Shown here: in pieces, positions 9,537 to 18,647 of the stretch
How the letters are laid out: the number at the start of each line of letters is the position of its first letter
Position numbering within the stretch: the first letter of the stretch is position 1
Source: Helicobacter burdigaliensis
GTDB lineage: Bacteria; Campylobacterota; Campylobacteria; Campylobacterales; Helicobacteraceae
Direction of reading: 5' to 3'
Length of the DNA: 64,000 nucleotides
Assembly (NCBI RefSeq): GCF_003670295.1
Contig: NZ_QXJG01000006.1
Coordinates: 17,879 to 81,878 of the forward strand
Made by a program: the position numbers and the translations under genes
The notes under the pieces: model-generated
Told to the model about the DNA's origin: nothing
The model's database searches: none
Seen by the model: only the letters and a program-made list of their open reading frames with translations

Positions 9537-10040
9537 TTATGCAAAATTGCCAAAACTTAGCGGATTGTCTAAATCTAGCTTTCTAAGATGTGCGATGACT
9601 TTTTGGAGCTCGTCAATATCTTTGGATTTTACTCGAATCTCATTGCCTAAGATTTGCGTTTGGACTTTGAATTTTTGATTTTTAATTTCATTGTTGATAG
9701 TTTTTAAACTTTTATCTTCAAGCACATCATTGAGTTTGTAGGTGATTTTTGTATTGCCCCCACTGGCATTTTCGCTTTTAATTTCTTTTAAAGATTTTAG
9801 AGATAAATTACGCTTTATAAGCTTTGAATCTAGAATATCTTTAAGTGTATTTGCTTTATTTTGGCTTGTTGCAAGAATGCTAAGAGTTTTATCTTTTTCA
9901 TTAAAGTTAAATTCTTTTGCTTTATCATCTTTAAAATCAAAGCGGTTATTTACTTCCTTTTTTGCTTGTTCTAATGCGTTTTTAAACTCCTGAATATCGA
10001 GCTTTGAAGAGATGTCAAAACTATGTTCTTTTGCTGCCAT
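9537..10040 (-). CDS. yajQ: YajQ family nucleotide-binding protein
   Basis: This small cytoplasmic protein of 167 residues opens with HSFDISSKLDIQEFKNALEQ, shows the NRFDFK block typical of YajQ, and ends with the short LSFGNF tail of the family. YajQ proteins bind nucleotides, and cyclic di-GMP binding has been shown for some members; which ligand applies here is not known. The start at 10040 has AGGAG a few bases upstream on the minus strand. The promoter is probably shared with the divergent cvpA-like gene region. Confidence 0.88.
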   Translation of the reverse strand: MAAKEHSFDISSKLDIQEFKNALEQAKKEVNNRFDFKDDKAKEFNFNEKDKTLSILATSQNKANTLKDILDSKLIKRNLSLKSLKEIKSENASGGNTKITYKLNDVLEDKSLKTINNEIKNQKFKVQTQILGNEIRVKSKDIDELQKVIAHLRKLDLDNPLSFGNFA

Positions 10041-10063
10041 TTATGCTCCTTGTTTTCAAATAA

Positions 10064-10069
10064 ATTATA
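10064..10069 (-). promoter_or_regulatory. Probable -10 box of yajQ-lnt
   Basis: Read on the minus strand this is TATAAT, about 24 bases before the yajQ ATG, in AT-rich DNA. Helicobacter sigma-70 promoters rely mainly on the -10 box, so no -35 is required. Position supports a promoter for the yajQ-lnt pair. Confidence 0.45.
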
Positions 10070-10109
10070 ATTTTATTGTAACATAAAACTTTTTTATGCT
10101 ACTTTATTG

Positions 10110-10115
10110 TAGAAT
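10110..10115 (+). promoter_or_regulatory. Probable -10 box of the cvpA-like/lysS/glyA run
   Basis: TAGAAT with TTG just before it lies 38 bases upstream of the cvpA-like ATG at 10153. It is the best -10 match in this divergent intergenic space. No clear -35 is seen, which is normal for this genus. Confidence 0.4.
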
Positions 10116-10152
10116 ATCAAAAAATATTATTTTTATTTTAGTGTGAGGCTGT

Positions 10153-10743
10153 ATGAGTGAATTGAGTTATTTTGATATTGTTGTAGGTATCATTATTATC
10201 CTTTTAGGACTTAAGGGGATTGTAAATGGTTTAATCCGTGAGTTTTTTGGAATTGTTGGGATTGTTGGGGGAGTGTATATTGCTTCCTTGTTTTCAGATG
10301 ATCTAGGTTTATGGATTAATCAGAATGTTTATGAATTTGCAAATCCATCTGCTGCTTCTTTGGTAGGTTTTTTAGTGCTACTTGTTTGTGTATGGGGGCT
10401 TTCTTTAGTGGTTGCAGAGATTTTACATAAGTTAATTTCTTTTAGTTCTTTGGTGATTGTGGATAAAGCATTAGGGTTTGTGTTTGCGGTGTTGAAGATT
10501 TTTGCAATTTTTGCGATTATTGTTTATGCTTTAAGCAAAATCGAGCTTGTTAGTCATTTTGGTGAAAAATATACAAAAAATAGTATTCTTTACCCAACGC
10601 TTTTAGATGTTGGCTCTAAGATTATCCACCTAGAGAGCTTAGATACAAGCAAAGTAGAAGAAAAGATAGAAGCAACGCAAGAAAAAACACAAGAAATTAA
10701 AGATGAAGCACAAGAAACTGTGCAGTCAATGTTTGAGGAGTAA
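10153..10743 (+). CDS. CvpA family membrane protein
   Basis: The 196-residue protein has four predicted membrane segments in its first ~135 residues, starting YFDIVVGIIIILLGLKGIVNG, a hallmark of CvpA (colicin V production) proteins. The C-terminal ~45 residues are charged and rich in Glu, Lys and Gln, probably cytoplasmic and helical. The cellular role of CvpA is poorly defined; in other bacteria it affects colicin V production and envelope stress. It sits directly before lysS (3-base gap), as in H. pylori. Confidence 0.82.
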   Translation: MSELSYFDIVVGIIIILLGLKGIVNGLIREFFGIVGIVGGVYIASLFSDDLGLWINQNVYEFANPSAASLVGFLVLLVCVWGLSLVVAEILHKLISFSSLVIVDKALGFVFAVLKIFAIFAIIVYALSKIELVSHFGEKYTKNSILYPTLLDVGSKIIHLESLDTSKVEEKIEATQEKTQEIKDEAQETVQSMFEE

Positions 10744-10746
10744 GAA

Positions 10747-12261
10747 TTGTTTTTAGATGATGTTTATGTAAAGCAAAGAATCCAAAAAGCGCAAAGCTTA
10801 AGAGAGCTTGGCATAAATCCTTATGCAAATGCAGTGCAAAAAGAGCAAAGCACAAAGGAATTTTTACAAAGCTTTCAAGGATTAAAAGAAAAAAGTGAAG
10901 AGGATAGAAAGGATACTTCAAAAACCTCGCAAGTGATAGGTAGAATCAAGTTTATTCGCCTTATGGGTAAGGCTGCTTTTATTAAAATTGAAGATTATAG
11001 TGGGATATTGCAAATCTATCTTTCTTCTAATGAGCTTAATGAGGGCTTTACACACTTTAAAAAATACATTGAAGTGGGAGATATTGTTGTAGCCAAAGGT
11101 TTCCCTTTTGTAACAAAAACAGGTGAGCTTAGTATGCATGCACTAGAATTTAACTTGCTAACTAAAGCAATTAGCCCATTGCCAGAAAAATATCATGGTT
11201 TAGTAGATATTGAAATGCGCTATCGTCAAAGATATTTAGATTTAATTATGAATAAAGAAGTGCGTGATAGCTTTGCAATGCGTTCTAAAATTGTTTCTAG
11301 TGTTAGAAGATTCTTTGAAGAAAGAGATTTTTTAGAAGTGGAAACTCCTATGATGCACCCAATTCCAGGTGGTGCGAATGCAAAACCTTTTGTAACTTAT
11401 CATAATGCTTTAAATGTGGAGCGTTATTTAAGGATAGCACCCGAGCTTTACCTAAAACGCTTAATTGTGGGTGGATTTGAAGCGGTTTTTGAGATTAATA
11501 GAAACTTTAGAAATGAGGGAATGGATCATTCTCATAATCCTGAATTTACCATGATTGAATTTTATTTGGCGCATAAAAACTATAAGGATTTAATGAAACT
11601 CACAGAAGAGCTTTTTGCCTATCTTTTAGAAAAGTTAAATCTACCTTCTAAAATCATTTTTAATGAAAAAGAAATTGATTTAAGTAGTTTTAAGCAAATT
11701 TCTTATGTGGATTCTTTAGTAGAGATTGGCGGAGTGCCTAAAGATGTCGCAATAGATGCGGACAAGCTCTATGAATATCTTTTAAGTCATGGAGTGAAGT
11801 TAGAATCTAAAATGGAATTAGGAAAATTACAAAGTGAAGCATTTGATGCATTTGTAGAAGATAAGCTTATTAATCCAACTTTCATTACAGATTTTCCTAT
11901 TGCGATTAGTCCGCTTGCAAGGGCAAATGATGAAAATCCAGAAATTGCTGATAGATTTGAGTTATTTATCGGTGGAAGTGAAATTGCAAATGGATTTAGT
12001 GAGCTAAATGATCCCCTAGATCAGCTAGAGCGTTTTAAAGCACAAGTAGCAGCAAAAGAAGCAGGAGATGAAGAAGCGCAATATATGGATGAAGATTATG
12101 TGATGGCACTTTCTTATGGTATGCCACCTACTGCTGGAGAGGGCATAGGGATAGATCGTCTTGTAATGCTTTTAACAGGCAATGTTAGCATTAAAGATGT
12201 GATTTTATTTCCAGCTTTAAAGCCACAAAAAAAGGAAACTACATTAAAGGAGCAAGAATGA
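10747..12261 (+). CDS. lysS: Lysyl-tRNA synthetase (class II)
   Basis: The enzyme charges tRNA-Lys. An N-terminal OB-fold anticodon-binding domain (about residues 55-165, starting [18 protein letters not shown]) precedes the class II catalytic domain. Motif 2 is present ([20 protein letters not shown]) and motif 3 is [12 protein letters not shown] near the C-terminus. The length of 504 is standard. The start is a TTG at 10747 with GAGGAG about six bases upstream inside the end of the preceding gene; the first in-frame ATG is far downstream and would remove conserved sequence. The end overlaps glyA in ATGA. Confidence 0.95.
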   Translation: MFLDDVYVKQRIQKAQSLRELGINPYANAVQKEQSTKEFLQSFQGLKEKSEEDRKDTSKTSQVIGRIKFIRLMGKAAFIKIEDYSGILQIYLSSNELNEGFTHFKKYIEVGDIVVAKGFPFVTKTGELSMHALEFNLLTKAISPLPEKYHGLVDIEMRYRQRYLDLIMNKEVRDSFAMRSKIVSSVRRFFEERDFLEVETPMMHPIPGGANAKPFVTYHNALNVERYLRIAPELYLKRLIVGGFEAVFEINRNFRNEGMDHSHNPEFTMIEFYLAHKNYKDLMKLTEELFAYLLEKLNLPSKIIFNEKEIDLSSFKQISYVDSLVEIGGVPKDVAIDADKLYEYLLSHGVKLESKMELGKLQSEAFDAFVEDKLINPTFITDFPIAISPLARANDENPEIADRFELFIGGSEIANGFSELNDPLDQLERFKAQVAAKEAGDEEAQYMDEDYVMALSYGMPPTAGEGIGIDRLVMLLTGNVSIKDVILFPALKPQKKETTLKEQE

Positions 12262-13508
12262 GTTATTTACTAGAGCAAACCGATAAGGAAATTTTTGATT
12301 ATATTCAATGTGAGCTAGAGCGTCAAAATACGCATTTAGAGATGATCGCAAGTGAGAATTTTACTTTTCCAAGCGTTATGGAAGCTATGGGTAGTGTGCT
12401 GACAAATAAATATGCAGAGGGCTATCCGTATAAACGCTATTATGGTGGCTGTGAGTTTGTAGATAAGATTGAAGAGTTAGCAATTAATCGTGCTAAAAAG
12501 CTTTTTGGATGTGAATTTGCAAATGTGCAACCCCATGCGGGTTCTCAAGCAAATGCAGCAGTATATGCAGCACTTTTAAAGCCTTATGATAAGATTCTAG
12601 GCATGGATTTAAGCCATGGTGGGCATTTAACTCATGGGGCAAAAGTAAGCACAAGCGGGCAAATGTATCAAAGTTTCTTTTATGGTGTGGAGCTTGATGG
12701 GCGTATTAACTATGATAAAGTAGAAGAGATTGCAAAAAGTGTGAAGCCAAACTTAATCGTATGTGGGTTTAGTGCTTATTCAAGAGAGCTTGATTTTAAA
12801 AGATTTAGTGAGATTGCAAAAAGTGTAGGGGCAATTTTAATGGCGGATATTGCTCATGTTGCAGGGCTTGTGGTAGCAGGTGAATATCCAAACCCATTCC
12901 CTTATGCAGATGTGGTAACTACAACCACACATAAGACTTTAAGAGGGCCTAGAGGAGGACTAATCCTAACAAACAATGAAGAATATGCTAAAAAAATTGA
13001 TAAGGCAGTATTTCCTGGAATGCAAGGAGGTCCTTTAATGCATGTGATTGCAGGAAAAGCAGTTGGCTTTGGTGAAAATCTAAAGCCTTCTTGGAAAGAG
13101 TATGCTAAACAAGTAAAAATTAATGCTAGAATTTTAGCAAGCATACTTATGCAAAGAGGATATAAAATAGTAAGTGATGGAACAGATAATCACTTAGTAT
13201 TGCTGTCTTTGCTTGATAGAGATTTTAGTGGTAAAGATGCAGATTTAGCACTAGGAAATGCAGGAATTACTGTGAATAAAAACACAGTTCCAGGAGAGAA
13301 TCGAAGTCCTTTTGTAACAAGTGGTGTGAGAATTGGCTCTCCAGCACTCACTGCAAGAGGTTTTAAAGAAAAAGAATTTGAAATTGTTGCAACAAAAATT
13401 GCAGATGTGTTAGATGATATACAAAATACACAAAAACAAGAGAAAATAAAAAGTGAATTAAAGGAACTTGCGTTACAATTTCCTGTGTATAATAAGGCAA
13501 TATTTTAA
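12258..13508 (+). CDS. glyA: Serine hydroxymethyltransferase
   Basis: This pyridoxal-phosphate enzyme interconverts serine and glycine while loading one-carbon units onto tetrahydrofolate. The PLP lysine is Lys226 in [10 protein letters not shown], the family signature. Other blocks are the ASENF segment (31-35), NKYAEGYP (50-57) and GGHLTHG (121-127). The length of 416 matches the family. The start overlaps the lysS stop (ATGA) and AAGGAG lies just upstream. Its pairing with lysS is as in H. pylori. Confidence 0.96.
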   Translation: MSYLLEQTDKEIFDYIQCELERQNTHLEMIASENFTFPSVMEAMGSVLTNKYAEGYPYKRYYGGCEFVDKIEELAINRAKKLFGCEFANVQPHAGSQANAAVYAALLKPYDKILGMDLSHGGHLTHGAKVSTSGQMYQSFFYGVELDGRINYDKVEEIAKSVKPNLIVCGFSAYSRELDFKRFSEIAKSVGAILMADIAHVAGLVVAGEYPNPFPYADVVTTTTHKTLRGPRGGLILTNNEEYAKKIDKAVFPGMQGGPLMHVIAGKAVGFGENLKPSWKEYAKQVKINARILASILMQRGYKIVSDGTDNHLVLLSLLDRDFSGKDADLALGNAGITVNKNTVPGENRSPFVTSGVRIGSPALTARGFKEKEFEIVATKIADVLDDIQNTQKQEKIKSELKELALQFPVYNKAIF

Positions 13509-13529
13509 TAAAAAGGGAAGTTAGAGTAG

Positions 13530-14075
13530 ATGGTTACAGAATTAGATTTAAAACTTATTAAGATGATTACTTCGCATTATTGGATAAAGCAAAGTGGAAT
13601 TGGGCAAAAGATCCATCATAATGGCAGAATTTTTTATGATAAATTTCAAAGAGTGGATGAGCCGCTAACTAGGAATTTGTTGCAAAGTCATTTTAAAAAA
13701 GAAATCACCATTGCTCACTCTTTGTTTAACGCTCAAGACAAAGTAGAAAATATTGTATTTGACTATAATGGATTTAACGCAGAGCGTTTTTGGCATAGAG
13801 CACAACTGCTTTTAAGAGAGGAAGGGTTTATTAATTTTACAGCTTATGAAACAAAAACGCCCGGACATTTACATCTTTATGTGCATAAGGGACATACAAC
13901 TTTTCAAGAGGCATGTCAGTTAGCAAAAGTCTTGGGTGCAAAATTAGCACAAAAGATGCCAACAGAGTGGAAAATGTTCCCTTCACTTGATATTCCTAAA
14001 AATTATAATATTTTGGTAGTGCCTTATAATGTGTATAATAAAGAACGCGGTGCTTCATGGTCAAGACATATGTAA
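13530..14075 (+). CDS. DUF1882-type conserved protein of unknown function
   Basis: The 181-residue protein has no signal peptide or membrane segment and is probably cytoplasmic. It resembles the DUF1882 family found in Campylobacterota; the H. pylori counterpart lies at the same place between glyA and the SPOR protein. A His-rich segment (residues 116-124, HLHLYVHKG) and several aromatic and basic patches ([20 protein letters not shown]) are visible, but no catalytic motif is recognised. The conserved position suggests a housekeeping role. A weak GGGAAG precedes the ATG. Confidence 0.6.
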   Translation: MVTELDLKLIKMITSHYWIKQSGIGQKIHHNGRIFYDKFQRVDEPLTRNLLQSHFKKEITIAHSLFNAQDKVENIVFDYNGFNAERFWHRAQLLLREEGFINFTAYETKTPGHLHLYVHKGHTTFQEACQLAKVLGAKLAQKMPTEWKMFPSLDIPKNYNILVVPYNVYNKERGASWSRHM

Positions 14076-14090
14076 AATAAAGGAGAAAAG

Positions 14091-14861
14091 ATGTCAGAAA
14101 TCAAAATTCACAAAGATGAAAAAGAAGAAGGAATTGAGTTAAATGATTTGCTAATCAGCGATGCAGATGGAGAAGAGATAAAGAGTGGCTCTAGTAAGAA
14201 AATTATGTTACTTGGAGCAATTATTGTTATTTTATTTGCAGCGATTATTTTTATTATTTATCTTATGCAAGGAGAAGATACTAATAAAGTAGCTACACAA
14301 GCACCCGTGCAAACTGAAAAGGTAGAAATGCCACAAAACTTGCCACCTATCCAAGCTCAAGATGATAAGCAAATGCCTATCCAAGCTAATACAGATATAC
14401 AAACAAGCAATTCAGATGAGCAGTTTCAGCGAATTATTGAACAAATTAAATCACAACAAGCAGGCAATGCTACAAACAATACTCAAGCAACTACACAAAA
14501 GCCAAAAGAGCCTGTAAAACCACAAGAACCAGTAGCACCAGCAATAAAGGAACAAGCAAAAGAAGAAGCTAAAAGCCCTAAAGATACTTTTAAGCAAATA
14601 CAAGCAAATAATCCACAAGAGCAAGGAGCAGAGGCTACTAAAGGTTTTTATATCCAAGTGGGTTCTTTTAGTAAATATTCTCCAAATAAGCAACTAATGA
14701 ATGCAATTTCAAAAGAGCAACTTAGCTATCGTATGCAAAAAGCAGGGGATACCAATAGGCTTTTAATCGGTCCTTTTAATACAAGAGCAGAAGCCAAAGC
14801 AAAACTAGAAGAAGTTAAGGCAAAAATTAATAAAGATGCCTTTATTAAAGAGATTAAATAA
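14091..14861 (+). CDS. SPOR-domain membrane protein
   Basis: A cytoplasmic N-terminus of ~38 residues is followed by one membrane segment (about 39-61), a long Gln/Pro/Lys-rich linker (about 65-180), and a SPOR domain (about 182-256, from GFYIQVGSFSKYSPN to the end). SPOR domains bind denuded peptidoglycan strands at the division site, so a role in cell division or wall remodelling in the periplasm is inferred. The linker has low complexity, as expected for a periplasmic spacer. AAAGGAG precedes the ATG. Confidence 0.82.
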   Translation: MSEIKIHKDEKEEGIELNDLLISDADGEEIKSGSSKKIMLLGAIIVILFAAIIFIIYLMQGEDTNKVATQAPVQTEKVEMPQNLPPIQAQDDKQMPIQANTDIQTSNSDEQFQRIIEQIKSQQAGNATNNTQATTQKPKEPVKPQEPVAPAIKEQAKEEAKSPKDTFKQIQANNPQEQGAEATKGFYIQVGSFSKYSPNKQLMNAISKEQLSYRMQKAGDTNRLLIGPFNTRAEAKAKLEEVKAKINKDAFIKEIK

Positions 14862-14871
14862 ATCTCTTTAA
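14845..14871. terminator. Hairpin between convergent genes (probable two-way terminator)
   Basis: TTAAAGAGATT at 14845-14855 and its exact complement at 14861-14871 form an 11-bp stem with a 5-base loop. It spans the SPOR-gene stop codon, just beyond the end of prmC on the other strand. Neither side has a strong T-run, so termination may be Rho-dependent or weak. Confidence 0.5.
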
Positions 14872-14874
14872 AGG

Positions 14875-15699
14875 CTAAAACTCTAAAATAAATCCTCTAT
14901 CTAAATTTGCCAAATCTTTATAAAATTCCAAATTTTTATAGTTAAATTTTTGTGTATAGTTATAAATACTTTCTTTTTGATCATAGCCCATTTCACAAAT
15001 TAAAAAAGGGATTTGTAATTGATAGGCTAAGTCTATGAGATGATGGAGAATCTCATCTCCTTCTTCTCCTCCAAAAAGTGCGATTTTTGGTTCATATTCT
15101 AAGGGTTTTGGCAGACTAAAACCTTCTTTGATATAAGGTGGATTAGAGATTAATAAATCAAAAGATTTTATTTTGCCACAATTAAAATCTAAATAAGCAC
15201 TTTTATGCAAAGTAAGATTAGAAATCTGAAATTTTTCTTTATTGACATAAGCATTAAATAAAGCTTCAGGGGAAATATCGCTTGCACTAAAATTACAAAG
15301 AGGTAGCATTTTGGCTAGTGTTATGCTCAAAATCCCACTTCCAACTCCAACTTCTGCTATATTTTTAAGGTGGTTTTTTTGTATGGTTTTTAGTGCTAAA
15401 TCAACCAGTATTTCACTTTCAGGACGCGGAATTAATGCACCATGTGAGATATAAAATTCACTAGAATAAAAACTAACATTTTCTATAATATATTCAATAG
15501 GTTCGTAATTTTTGCGTCTTTTGATAAAATTTAAATATCTTTTTTGGCTAAAAGAGTCTAAGATTGTCAAAAAATGTGTATGAAGGTAAATTCTATCTAC
15601 ACCTAGCGTATAAGCAAGGAGCAATTCAGCTTCTAAAAGACTTCTAGGAAATTTATGGAGCTCACTCGCTCCAAACTTTAAAGCTTCTTGAATAAGCAT
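14875..15699 (-). CDS. prmC: Release factor glutamine methyltransferase (HemK family)
   Basis: This enzyme methylates the glutamine of the GGQ motif in peptide chain release factors. The 274-residue protein has the SAM-binding motif VGVGSG at 117-122 and the NPPY signature at 186-189 that contacts the target glutamine. The N-terminal helical domain (1-75) is the release-factor-docking part. The start is the ATG at 15699, which shares its last base with the end of the M48 protease gene, so the pair is one unit. H. pylori has the same pair. Confidence 0.92.
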   Translation of the reverse strand: MLIQEALKFGASELHKFPRSLLEAELLLAYTLGVDRIYLHTHFLTILDSFSQKRYLNFIKRRKNYEPIEYIIENVSFYSSEFYISHGALIPRPESEILVDLALKTIQKNHLKNIAEVGVGSGILSITLAKMLPLCNFSASDISPEALFNAYVNKEKFQISNLTLHKSAYLDFNCGKIKSFDLLISNPPYIKEGFSLPKPLEYEPKIALFGGEEGDEILHHLIDLAYQLQIPFLICEMGYDQKESIYNYTQKFNYKNLEFYKDLANLDRGFILEF

Positions 15700-16916
15700 T
15701 AAGAAATTGCCATTTTCTCACAATTTAGAGCGATAAGCCTTGCCATTAGTGGAGGGTGGCTATAATAGAATCTCATATAAAGAGGATGTGAGAGTGGAAA
15801 GGAATTGTTTTCTTTCACTAGCACTAAAAGTGCTTTAGCCAAGTCTTCTTTGCTTGTGAGTTCTGCTCCAAATTTATCAGCATTAAATTCATTTTTGCAA
15901 CTAAAAAAACTAAAAATAGGCATAAAATAAAAACCTATTAAATTGCTAAAAAGTAGTAGAAAAATGATAAAAATATGAGGTGAGGGTTCTAGGTTTGCTA
16001 GAGTGAAAATTTCATTAGGAAGATTACCTATGATAAAAAATAAAATACTTAGCATAATCACCATAAAACCTATCATCTTATAAATATCATTGTGTTTAAA
16101 ATGCCCTAATTCATGCCCTAAAACAGCCAAAAGAGATTCTTTTGAAATTTTTTTAATGAGTGTATCAAATAAAACTACGCGTTTTGTTTTGCCAAAACCA
16201 GCAAAATAAGCATTTAGCCTACCATCTCTCTTAGAAGCATCCATTACAAACACACCACTAGATTGAAATCCCACTCTTTCTAAAAGATTTTGTATAGAAT
16301 TCTTTAAATCTTCATTATCTAATGGAGTAAATTTGTTAAATAAAGGAGCGATGAGAGTGGGATAGAGTAGATTTGTAGCTAAAATAAGAGCAATGCTTAA
16401 AAGGAGTGCATAAAGCCACCAATTTGCAATATTTGTGATAATAAAAACGAATGCAAACAACAAGATTCCACCGATAATGATAAGGAGTATTAAAGATTTT
16501 AAAGTGTCCAGAATAAAGAGTTTTAAGCCTCCTTTGGAAAAGCCAAATCTTTTATCTATAATAAGGGTTTTATAAGCAGAAAAAGGTATGGAAATTAAAG
16601 ATTGAAAGAGCAAAAAGACTAGCACAAAAACAACACTTCCTAAAAGTGGAGAGCTAGAACTTAAAGGTGTTAATAAAGATTGTAGATAGTTTAAACCAAA
16701 TAAAAGCCAAAATCCAAGCAAGATAAAGTCAAAAATATTTTCAAATAAAGATATTTTTTCTCTAATGATGGCATAATTTGCAGCTTTGATAAAATCATCA
16801 GAAGGCAAAATATAGGCAGGTTTAGTTTTTTCTTTAGAAAGAAAATTAAGCTGTATAAGACTTAAGAAAAGTTTTGGCAAACTTAAAAATAATCCATATA
16901 AAATTACTAAAGACAA
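15699..16916 (-). CDS. M48 family zinc metalloprotease (Ste24/HtpX-like)
   Basis: The protein of 405 residues has about seven membrane segments and the zinc site HELGH (268-272), with the third ligand probably Glu343 in NEFNADKFG. The architecture (N-terminal membrane region, active site between helices, C-terminal EF-AD motif) is that of Ste24/CAAX-protease-like M48 enzymes, which act as inner-membrane quality-control proteases in bacteria. The substrate is unknown. Together with prmC it forms a minus-strand pair. Confidence 0.85.
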   Translation of the reverse strand: MSLVILYGLFLSLPKLFLSLIQLNFLSKEKTKPAYILPSDDFIKAANYAIIREKISLFENIFDFILLGFWLLFGLNYLQSLLTPLSSSSPLLGSVVFVLVFLLFQSLISIPFSAYKTLIIDKRFGFSKGGLKLFILDTLKSLILLIIIGGILLFAFVFIITNIANWWLYALLLSIALILATNLLYPTLIAPLFNKFTPLDNEDLKNSIQNLLERVGFQSSGVFVMDASKRDGRLNAYFAGFGKTKRVVLFDTLIKKISKESLLAVLGHELGHFKHNDIYKMIGFMVIMLSILFFIIGNLPNEIFTLANLEPSPHIFIIFLLLFSNLIGFYFMPIFSFFSCKNEFNADKFGAELTSKEDLAKALLVLVKENNSFPLSHPLYMRFYYSHPPLMARLIALNCEKMAIS

Positions 16917-17061
16917 TTTAAGAATCCTTTTTAAAATAAATTCTATAATTATAAAACTTTCTTTCTTAAAAATTTAGAAAATTAATTATTTTTAAGTTTA
17001 ATTTTGTATTTGGAGGGGGATAAAAATAAAGATTTTATAAATAAAACTAAATAAAACTTTT

Positions 17062-17087
17062 TAGAATCCTTCTTTATAAGGATTCTA
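17062..17087 (-). terminator. Strong hairpin downstream of the small lipoprotein gene
   Basis: TAGAATCCTT at 17062-17071 pairs perfectly with 17078-17087 around a 6-base loop. On the minus strand it follows the lipoprotein gene by 14 bases. The 3' side on that strand reads A-rich, then GTTTTATTT, so it is not a classical T-run terminator but is placed as one. Confidence 0.5.
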
Positions 17088-17101
17088 TCTAAAAAATATT
17101 T

Positions 17102-17533
17102 TTAGTGATGGTTTAAAATTTGTAAAATTAAGCTATCAAAGATTTGACTATAAGGAGGATTAAAAGCAATGACAGGTATTTCAATATCTTTATAAAGTTT
17201 TATATCGCCATTTATGATTACATTTATTTTTAATAAATATCTAGGTGTGAAGCTAAAAGAAGCAGTGGGTGAGTCATCGCCTTGTGATTCGTTATAATAA
17301 TGGCTAAAATAAAACTCTATTTTTTGAATATTTGGGTTTGGATTCTTTTCATAAAGAATCTTAAAGCGATTGGTGAAAGTTTGCGAGAAACCAACAGGGA
17401 TTATGCTTGTATCCTTATCTTTTGAATAAGTTATATTAGGATAATTTAGATTAGGATTTGCAAGAGGGGGATTGGCACAGCTACTAAAAAATAAACAAAA
17501 ACTTAAAAGAAAAGATGTTAAAATACTTTTCAT
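17102..17533 (-). CDS. Small predicted lipoprotein, unknown function
   Basis: The 143-residue product starts with a lipoprotein signal (KSILTSFLLSFCLFFSSC, then A-N-P-P), with the lipobox cysteine at about residue 19. The mature protein begins with a Pro/Asn-rich stretch (PPLANPNLNYPN) and then a likely beta-rich domain; I do not recognise the family. The gene stands alone between an M48 protease and the divergent truB. Residue 2 after the cysteine is not Asp, so outer-membrane sorting is possible but not certain. Confidence 0.6.
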   Translation of the reverse strand: MKSILTSFLLSFCLFFSSCANPPLANPNLNYPNITYSKDKDTSIIPVGFSQTFTNRFKILYEKNPNPNIQKIEFYFSHYYNESQGDDSPTASFSFTPRYLLKINVIINGDIKLYKDIEIPVIAFNPPYSQIFDSLILQILNHH

Positions 17534-17583
17534 AAAAACTCCTAAAAAAAGAAATGTGATTATTATATCACTAAAGGTGTAAA

Positions 17584-18420
17584 TTGAATCGTATTTTTGT
17601 GGCTAATAAACCTATGTTTGTATCTTCTAATAAATTTTTAACTTCTCTTAAAAAGAGGGATAATGTAGTAAAAGGAGGATTTAGTGGGATTTTAGATCCT
17701 TTTGCTTGTGGGGCTTTGATAGTGGCTTATGGACAATATACAAGGCTTTTTTCTTATCTTGCAAAAGAGCCTAAGGTATATAGAGCGACTTTGTGGCTTG
17801 GAATGAAAAGTGATTCTTTAGATCTTGAAAATATTTTGGGTATTTATGATACACCTAGACTGGATGAAGTTAGGGTTAAAGAGATTGTAGAGAGCTTTAG
17901 CGGTGAGATTAGATTTACCCCTCCTAAATTTAGTGCTAAGAAGATTTTAGGCAAGAAAGCTTATGAACTTGCAAGAGCAGGGGAGGAAGTAAGGTTAAAA
18001 GAAGAGATGATGAAGATTTTTAAAATAGAATTTTTAGGCTATAATCATCCTTTTATTAGTTTTAGAGTGTGGGTGAGTGCAGGCTCTTATATCCGCTCTT
18101 TAGGAGAGATGATAGCTAAGGAGTTAGGCGCTTTTGGAGCACTTAGCTATTTAGAGCGAGAGAGTGAGGGGGAGTTTAGATATGAAAAAGAAAAGCCTCT
18201 AAACCCTCTTAGTATTTTGCCATTTTGTAAGATAGAAGCTAGGGATTTAGATAATGAAGGGCTTTATTTTAAGGTGTTAAATGGCAAAAAGCTAGAACCA
18301 AAAGAATTAAAAATTTCTAAAGAGGGAGAATATATAGTGAAATTTGATGAATTTTTTTCTATAATTTCATATAAAAACCACGCAATAACATATTTACTAA
18401 ATAGGATACCTTTATGTTGA
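17584..18420 (+). CDS. truB: tRNA pseudouridine-55 synthase
   Basis: TruB makes pseudouridine 55 in the T-loop of tRNAs. The catalytic aspartate is Asp38 in the [11 protein letters not shown] segment that matches the family GxLDPxAxGxL motif. A second conserved block is [19 protein letters not shown] (about 178-196). The start is TTG at 17584 with AAAGG upstream; [12 protein letters not shown] fits the usual N-terminus. The stop lies 4 bases inside csrA. The length of 278 is on the short side, lacking the C-terminal PUA domain of longer TruB proteins. Confidence 0.9.
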   Translation: MNRIFVANKPMFVSSNKFLTSLKKRDNVVKGGFSGILDPFACGALIVAYGQYTRLFSYLAKEPKVYRATLWLGMKSDSLDLENILGIYDTPRLDEVRVKEIVESFSGEIRFTPPKFSAKKILGKKAYELARAGEEVRLKEEMMKIFKIEFLGYNHPFISFRVWVSAGSYIRSLGEMIAKELGAFGALSYLERESEGEFRYEKEKPLNPLSILPFCKIEARDLDNEGLYFKVLNGKKLEPKELKISKEGEYIVKFDEFFSIISYKNHAITYLLNRIPLC

Positions 18421-18647
18421 TTTTATCAAGAAAAGAAAATGAAAGTATTTGTATTGGCGATGAGATTGTGATTAAGATTGTTTCTATTGACAAAGGTAGT
18501 GTGAAGATAGGTTTTGAAGCACCGCCTAATCTTTTGATTTTGCGCGAGGAGTTAAAATTAGCAGTTTTGGAGGAAAATAAAAAGTCGCTTTCTCATAAAG
18601 AATTGCAAGCAAGTGAGTTGCCGATTTTAAAGAGTAAAACAAAATGA
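18414..18647 (+). CDS. csrA: Carbon storage regulator CsrA
   Basis: CsrA is a dimeric RNA-binding protein that represses translation at GGA sites near ribosome binding sites. The 77 residues start [18 protein letters not shown], the universal CsrA N-terminus, with the RNA-contacting Arg6 and a downstream LREEL segment (42-46). In Campylobacterota CsrA controls flagellin with the antagonist FliW, which is encoded at 44410 in this window. It overlaps truB by 7 bases and ispE by 4 bases (ATGA). Confidence 0.95.
   Translation: MLILSRKENESICIGDEIVIKIVSIDKGSVKIGFEAPPNLLILREELKLAVLEENKKSLSHKELQASELPILKSKTK

Noticed and set aside
9742..9993. 83-residue plus-strand frame opposite yajQ
   Set aside because: Phe/Ser-rich mirror of the Lys/Glu-rich YajQ sequence; no start signal.
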